Below the pieces are notes generated by a model that was not told where the DNA came from, ran no database searches, and was given only the letters and a program-made list of their open reading frames with translations. This document shows, piece after piece, positions 61,827 to 64,000 of a stretch of DNA of 64,000 nt. The stretch covers positions 625 through 64,624 of the forward strand of contig QXCQ01000061.1 of assembly GCA_003576535.1 (NCBI GenBank). Direction: 5' to 3'. This DNA comes from Nakamurella silvestris. Lineage in GTDB: Bacteria > Actinomycetota > Actinomycetes > Mycobacteriales > Nakamurellaceae. The position numbers were made by a program, and so were the translations under genes. The stretch's first letter is position 1; each line of letters opens with the position of its first letter.

Positions 61827-62000
61827 AGGTACAAGAACGCCTGGCGGTTGTCCGTTGAAAACTGAAACCCCTTGGTGTTCCTTGCCTGGTCCGGTACTGG
61901 CGAAGATCGCCGCCCGTTAGCGGTCGGAGTCCCGAAGCCCACGGCGCAGGACTATTGGGCCCAGGGAAAGCGGTTCCCTCGCCGCAGGGAGGGCATAGGG

Positions 62001-62210
62001 GTGGCTACTGCAGCGTGGAGTGTTGCCGGCGCGGCCGCTGCGAGTACGTCGGTCCTTGAAGCTGTTGCCCTGCCGGTCGCGGTGGCAGTGGGAGGCGCTG
62101 CCCTTGCCTGTGCGACCGCATACAACATCTGGCGGACCCGAGACTCAATGCGCTTCAACAGGTCCGAGCGAGACGCGCTTCTAGTTGCTGCCATGCAGCG
62201 CTGCCACTGA
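62001..62210 (+). CDS. Small membrane peptide, unknown
   Basis: A 69-residue protein starting at GTG 62001, with GGGAGGG upstream. One long hydrophobic stretch (VAGAAAASTSVLEAVALPVA, then VAVGGAALACATAYNIW) is followed by a basic tail (RTRDSMRFNRSERD). The next gene begins in the same frame after this stop, so a fusion broken by a nonsense codon is possible. Confidence 0.45.
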   Translation: MATAAWSVAGAAAASTSVLEAVALPVAVAVGGAALACATAYNIWRTRDSMRFNRSERDALLVAAMQRCH

Positions 62211-62252
62211 TCGGAGCTCGAAGAAGGCACGGATAAACCATGCCGCGAAGAA

Positions 62253-62789
62253 TTGCTGGTCGTCGTTGCCGCCGAACTCCTGCAGACGATCCGAGAGAGT
62301 GAAGCCTGGGCAAGTGACTACTTGGACATTCATGGGGTCCGGTTCGATCTTCATGAGGAGCTGCGGCAGATCACGTTGCACGCCTACTCCCTGCGGAAGG
62401 TCACCCTGGACCTGGGGGACCACCCGAGCGGAGATACCCCGGAAGCCCTGCGGGCACGGGCAGCGTTCGACGCGAGGCTGGAAATCTTGGCCGGCGTCTG
62501 GGATGGCCTCGTCGACCGGGTGGCCACGATTCACAGGTTCAACGCGAACCTGACCGAACTCGATGAACAGCTGAGCAACCTGCGGGCCTTGCAGCGCGCG
62601 AAAACCGCCGACGACTCCATCGCCGAGCTGCTCCGCAACACTGCCGGCGATGAGTTGGGTGCCGAACATCACCGCGGCCTGGCCAACGAAATCGCCGAAC
62701 TCAAGGCACTCATCGCATCGGTGTTGGGTCAGCTCCGCGGGGATCTCCACGAGATCGGCAGAATGCGGATCAACAACCCCGAGCTGTAG
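62253..62789 (+). CDS. Coiled-coil protein, unknown
   Basis: A 178-residue helical protein; TTG 62253 is the first usable start. Its charged heptad pattern (NANLTELDEQLSNLRALQRA, then LANEIAELKALIASVLGQL) suggests a long coiled coil. It follows the ApeA-like gene at a distance and could be part of the same defence island. Function unknown. Confidence 0.5.
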   Translation: MLVVVAAELLQTIRESEAWASDYLDIHGVRFDLHEELRQITLHAYSLRKVTLDLGDHPSGDTPEALRARAAFDARLEILAGVWDGLVDRVATIHRFNANLTELDEQLSNLRALQRAKTADDSIAELLRNTAGDELGAEHHRGLANEIAELKALIASVLGQLRGDLHEIGRMRINNPEL

Positions 62790-62947
62790 ACCCGCAGCGC
62801 CAGAGGGTGAACCGGCACTTGGAAGCGGCCCGCGCCAGCCAGGGGGGTGGCATTCCGCCCTGCGGGCCATCGGGGGGGTGATGGAGGTGGCAGGGGTGCG
62901 CAGGCCGCTTGTCTGCATTTGTACACGGTTGGTGTTGCGCATGCCAC

Positions 62948-63154
62948 TCATTCGGGGGTCGGTTTCTCCGTTTCGCGGGAGATGAATCGAACGATGTCCG
63001 ATACCGGCAACCACACCGTCCGTGCGCCGGCCGGGTCCGGGGGAGTGAGCTGGACCGTGGCCAACACCAGCGTGTCCGACCAGGCGTCGACGAGGGCTGG
63101 CTTATCTGGACTAAGCCTGCGATGGTGTCGGTTGTCCGTCCACCTTCGATACAT
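62948..63154 (-). CDS. Possible small protein downstream of sigma gene
   Basis: A 68-residue frame with natural composition in its C-terminal half (DTLVLATVQLTPPDPAGART, then VWLPVSDIVRFISRETE). It overlaps the end of the broken sigma-factor gene, and the plus strand is also open here, so this is weakly supported. Confidence 0.3.
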   Translation of the reverse strand: MYRRWTDNRHHRRLSPDKPALVDAWSDTLVLATVQLTPPDPAGARTVWLPVSDIVRFISRETEKPTPE

Positions 63155-63675
63155 CGGGCTGTTTGGTTAGTTGCTTCCGGAGTTGGAGCATGCCGTCGCG
63201 GACGCGCGATTTCACTGTCCCCAACGGTACGTCAAGCAGCTCAGCGATTTGGTGGTGAGTGAATCCCTCGTAGTAGGCAAGAGTGATGGCCTGTCGTTGG
63301 ACGGAACTCAAACTCGCAAGTGCCTGCGCTACCAGGTCGTGTTTGGCGGCGGCGGCTGGATTGCGAGGATCGGACGCGGTCAACGGCTCTGGAGTGAGCG
63401 ATTGTCATCATCCAAGACAGTGCGGAGCCTCTGGCTGGATCGAAGCGGGGTGCGCGACGCCAGATTTCGAGGAGGATTTCTTGGGTGACTTCCTCGGAAT
63501 GGGAGGGATCGACGATCACGCGGTGGCAGAGCCCGTAGATGTTCGGTGCGATCCGTTGGTACAGGTCGCGGAAGGAACCAGCGTCTCCGCCAGCAACGCG
63601 AGACAGCACAGCGTTCAGTGGTGTGAGGTCCGTGTTCGGACTGACGGGCATATCGTCAGGTGTACCCACTCCCAC
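63111..63675 (-). pseudogene. ECF sigma factor gene interrupted by a frameshift
   Basis: Region 2 of an extracytoplasmic-function sigma factor (FRDLYQRIAPNIYGLCHRVI, EEVTQEILLEIW, SALSWMMTIAHSRAVDRVRS) is in one frame from 63675. Region 4 (SLSSVQRQAITLAYYEGFTH, IAELLDVPLGTVKSRVRDG) is in another frame, shifted by one base, and ends at 63111. The switch lies between about 63340 and 63415. Either the gene is inactive, or a sequencing indel is present. The SigK-like pattern would place it with chromosomal stress sigma factors. Confidence 0.7.
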
Positions 63676-63845
63676 CTTCGGTTAATCCTTCCCACTCAGA
63701 GGGAATCGGGGGGAACTTCCGCAGCCGGCCGATCCCCTTTGATCGTCAGGGCCTTCCGTCCCGGGGTGCACCGACGCGGGAGGGGAAGGGTGGTGCAGGT
63801 GCACCCCCCTCCCCCGCCTGCTAGTGCGAGGTTGAGAGATCAGCG

Positions 63846-64000
63846 CTACTGGCCGGGAGAGATGAAGTAGGTGCCGATGACCGTCTCCCCGTCGGATGAG
63901 TAGAGGGGAATCGTTCTACCGCCCGCTGCCAGGAGCACTTTCTGCTGGGCCAACGCTTCCTCCGGGCTCTTGGGCATCGGTGGGAACAAATCGGCCTTGA
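63846..64000 (-). CDS. Unknown protein, N-terminal part beyond window end
   Basis: The C-terminal 51 residues of a gene entering from the right: KADLFPPMPKSPEEALAQQK, then VLLAAGGRTIPLYSSDGETV and IGTYFISPGQ before a TAG stop. Codon use is coding-like and the frame is open to the window edge. The sequence is too short to identify the family. Confidence 0.5.
   Translation of the reverse strand, partial: KADLFPPMPKSPEEALAQQKVLLAAGGRTIPLYSSDGETVIGTYFISPGQ

Noticed and set aside
63283-63870. 195-codon plus-strand open frame
   Set aside because: Shadow of the minus-strand sigma-factor sequence, whose regions 2 and 4 are clearly recognisable.
1-64000. tRNA or rRNA genes
   Set aside because: No cloverleaf-like or rRNA-like sequence was noticed on reading, though no covariance search could be run.

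Overview
The window looks like most of a conjugative plasmid, or a plasmid-like integrative element, from a high-GC actinobacterium. Support for this is the strong G/C bias at third codon positions, the GTG and TTG starts, and an SCO6880/VirB4-type conjugation apparatus typical of Actinomycetota. I cannot name the genus.

Layout. 0-6.4 kb: 3' part of a serine resolvase, a small acidic protein, and a very large DNA methylase/SNF2-type helicase. 6.4-8.5 kb: a DUF6338-like membrane protein with a tiny overlapping partner, a single-pass membrane protein and a small helix-turn-helix regulator. 8.5-12.7 kb: an accessory cassette of six unknown genes driven by two near-identical promoter/operator/hairpin leaders. 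12.7-14.35 kb: an HNH-like protein, a coiled-coil/HTH protein and a candidate oriT. 14.35-20.2 kb: a giant MobF relaxase-helicase-primase. 20.2-25.7 kb: a 39-residue membrane peptide unit, a 2OG-dioxygenase plus HEPN/zinc-ribbon pair, SSB and unknown genes. 25.4-41.1 kb: the mating-pair operon on the minus strand, mostly chained by 4-bp stop/start overlaps: coupling protein, NlpC/P60 peptidoglycan hydrolase, lipoprotein, VirB4-like ATPase, SCO6880-like protein, VirB6-like channel, VirB8-like and VirB2-like proteins, and two ParA/MinD-like ATPases. 41.2-48.8 kb: a surface module of sortase, 1590-residue Cna-B/VaFE adhesin and CAP-domain protein. 49.2-56.3 kb: the replication and partition block, with regulators, an archaeo-eukaryotic-type primase, RepA, an 11-copy iteron array, 12-bp centromere-like repeats, ParA and a ribbon-helix-helix partner. 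56.3-60 kb: a dif-like inverted repeat followed by two translationally coupled tyrosine recombinases. 60-64 kb: an ApeA-like HEPN defence protein, small unknown genes, a frameshifted ECF sigma factor, and the end of an unknown gene cut by the window edge.

How it works together (inference). RepA acts on the iterons, ParA and its partner segregate the replicon, the relaxase nicks oriT just upstream of its gene and is handed by the coupling protein to the type IV channel, the fused and separate primases and SSB support transferred single strands, and the sortase/adhesin module probably helps cell-cell contact. ApeA, and possibly the HEPN/dioxygenase pair, look like anti-phage cargo.

The most unexpected signal is an 18-bp near-palindrome, GTGATGCC-NN-GGCATCAC, present 13 times between 2.8 and 33.7 kb and absent from the rest. 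It lies both between genes and inside genes. Inside genes it is always in the frame that encodes D-A-x-A-S, so it behaves like a protein-tolerated mobile palindrome.
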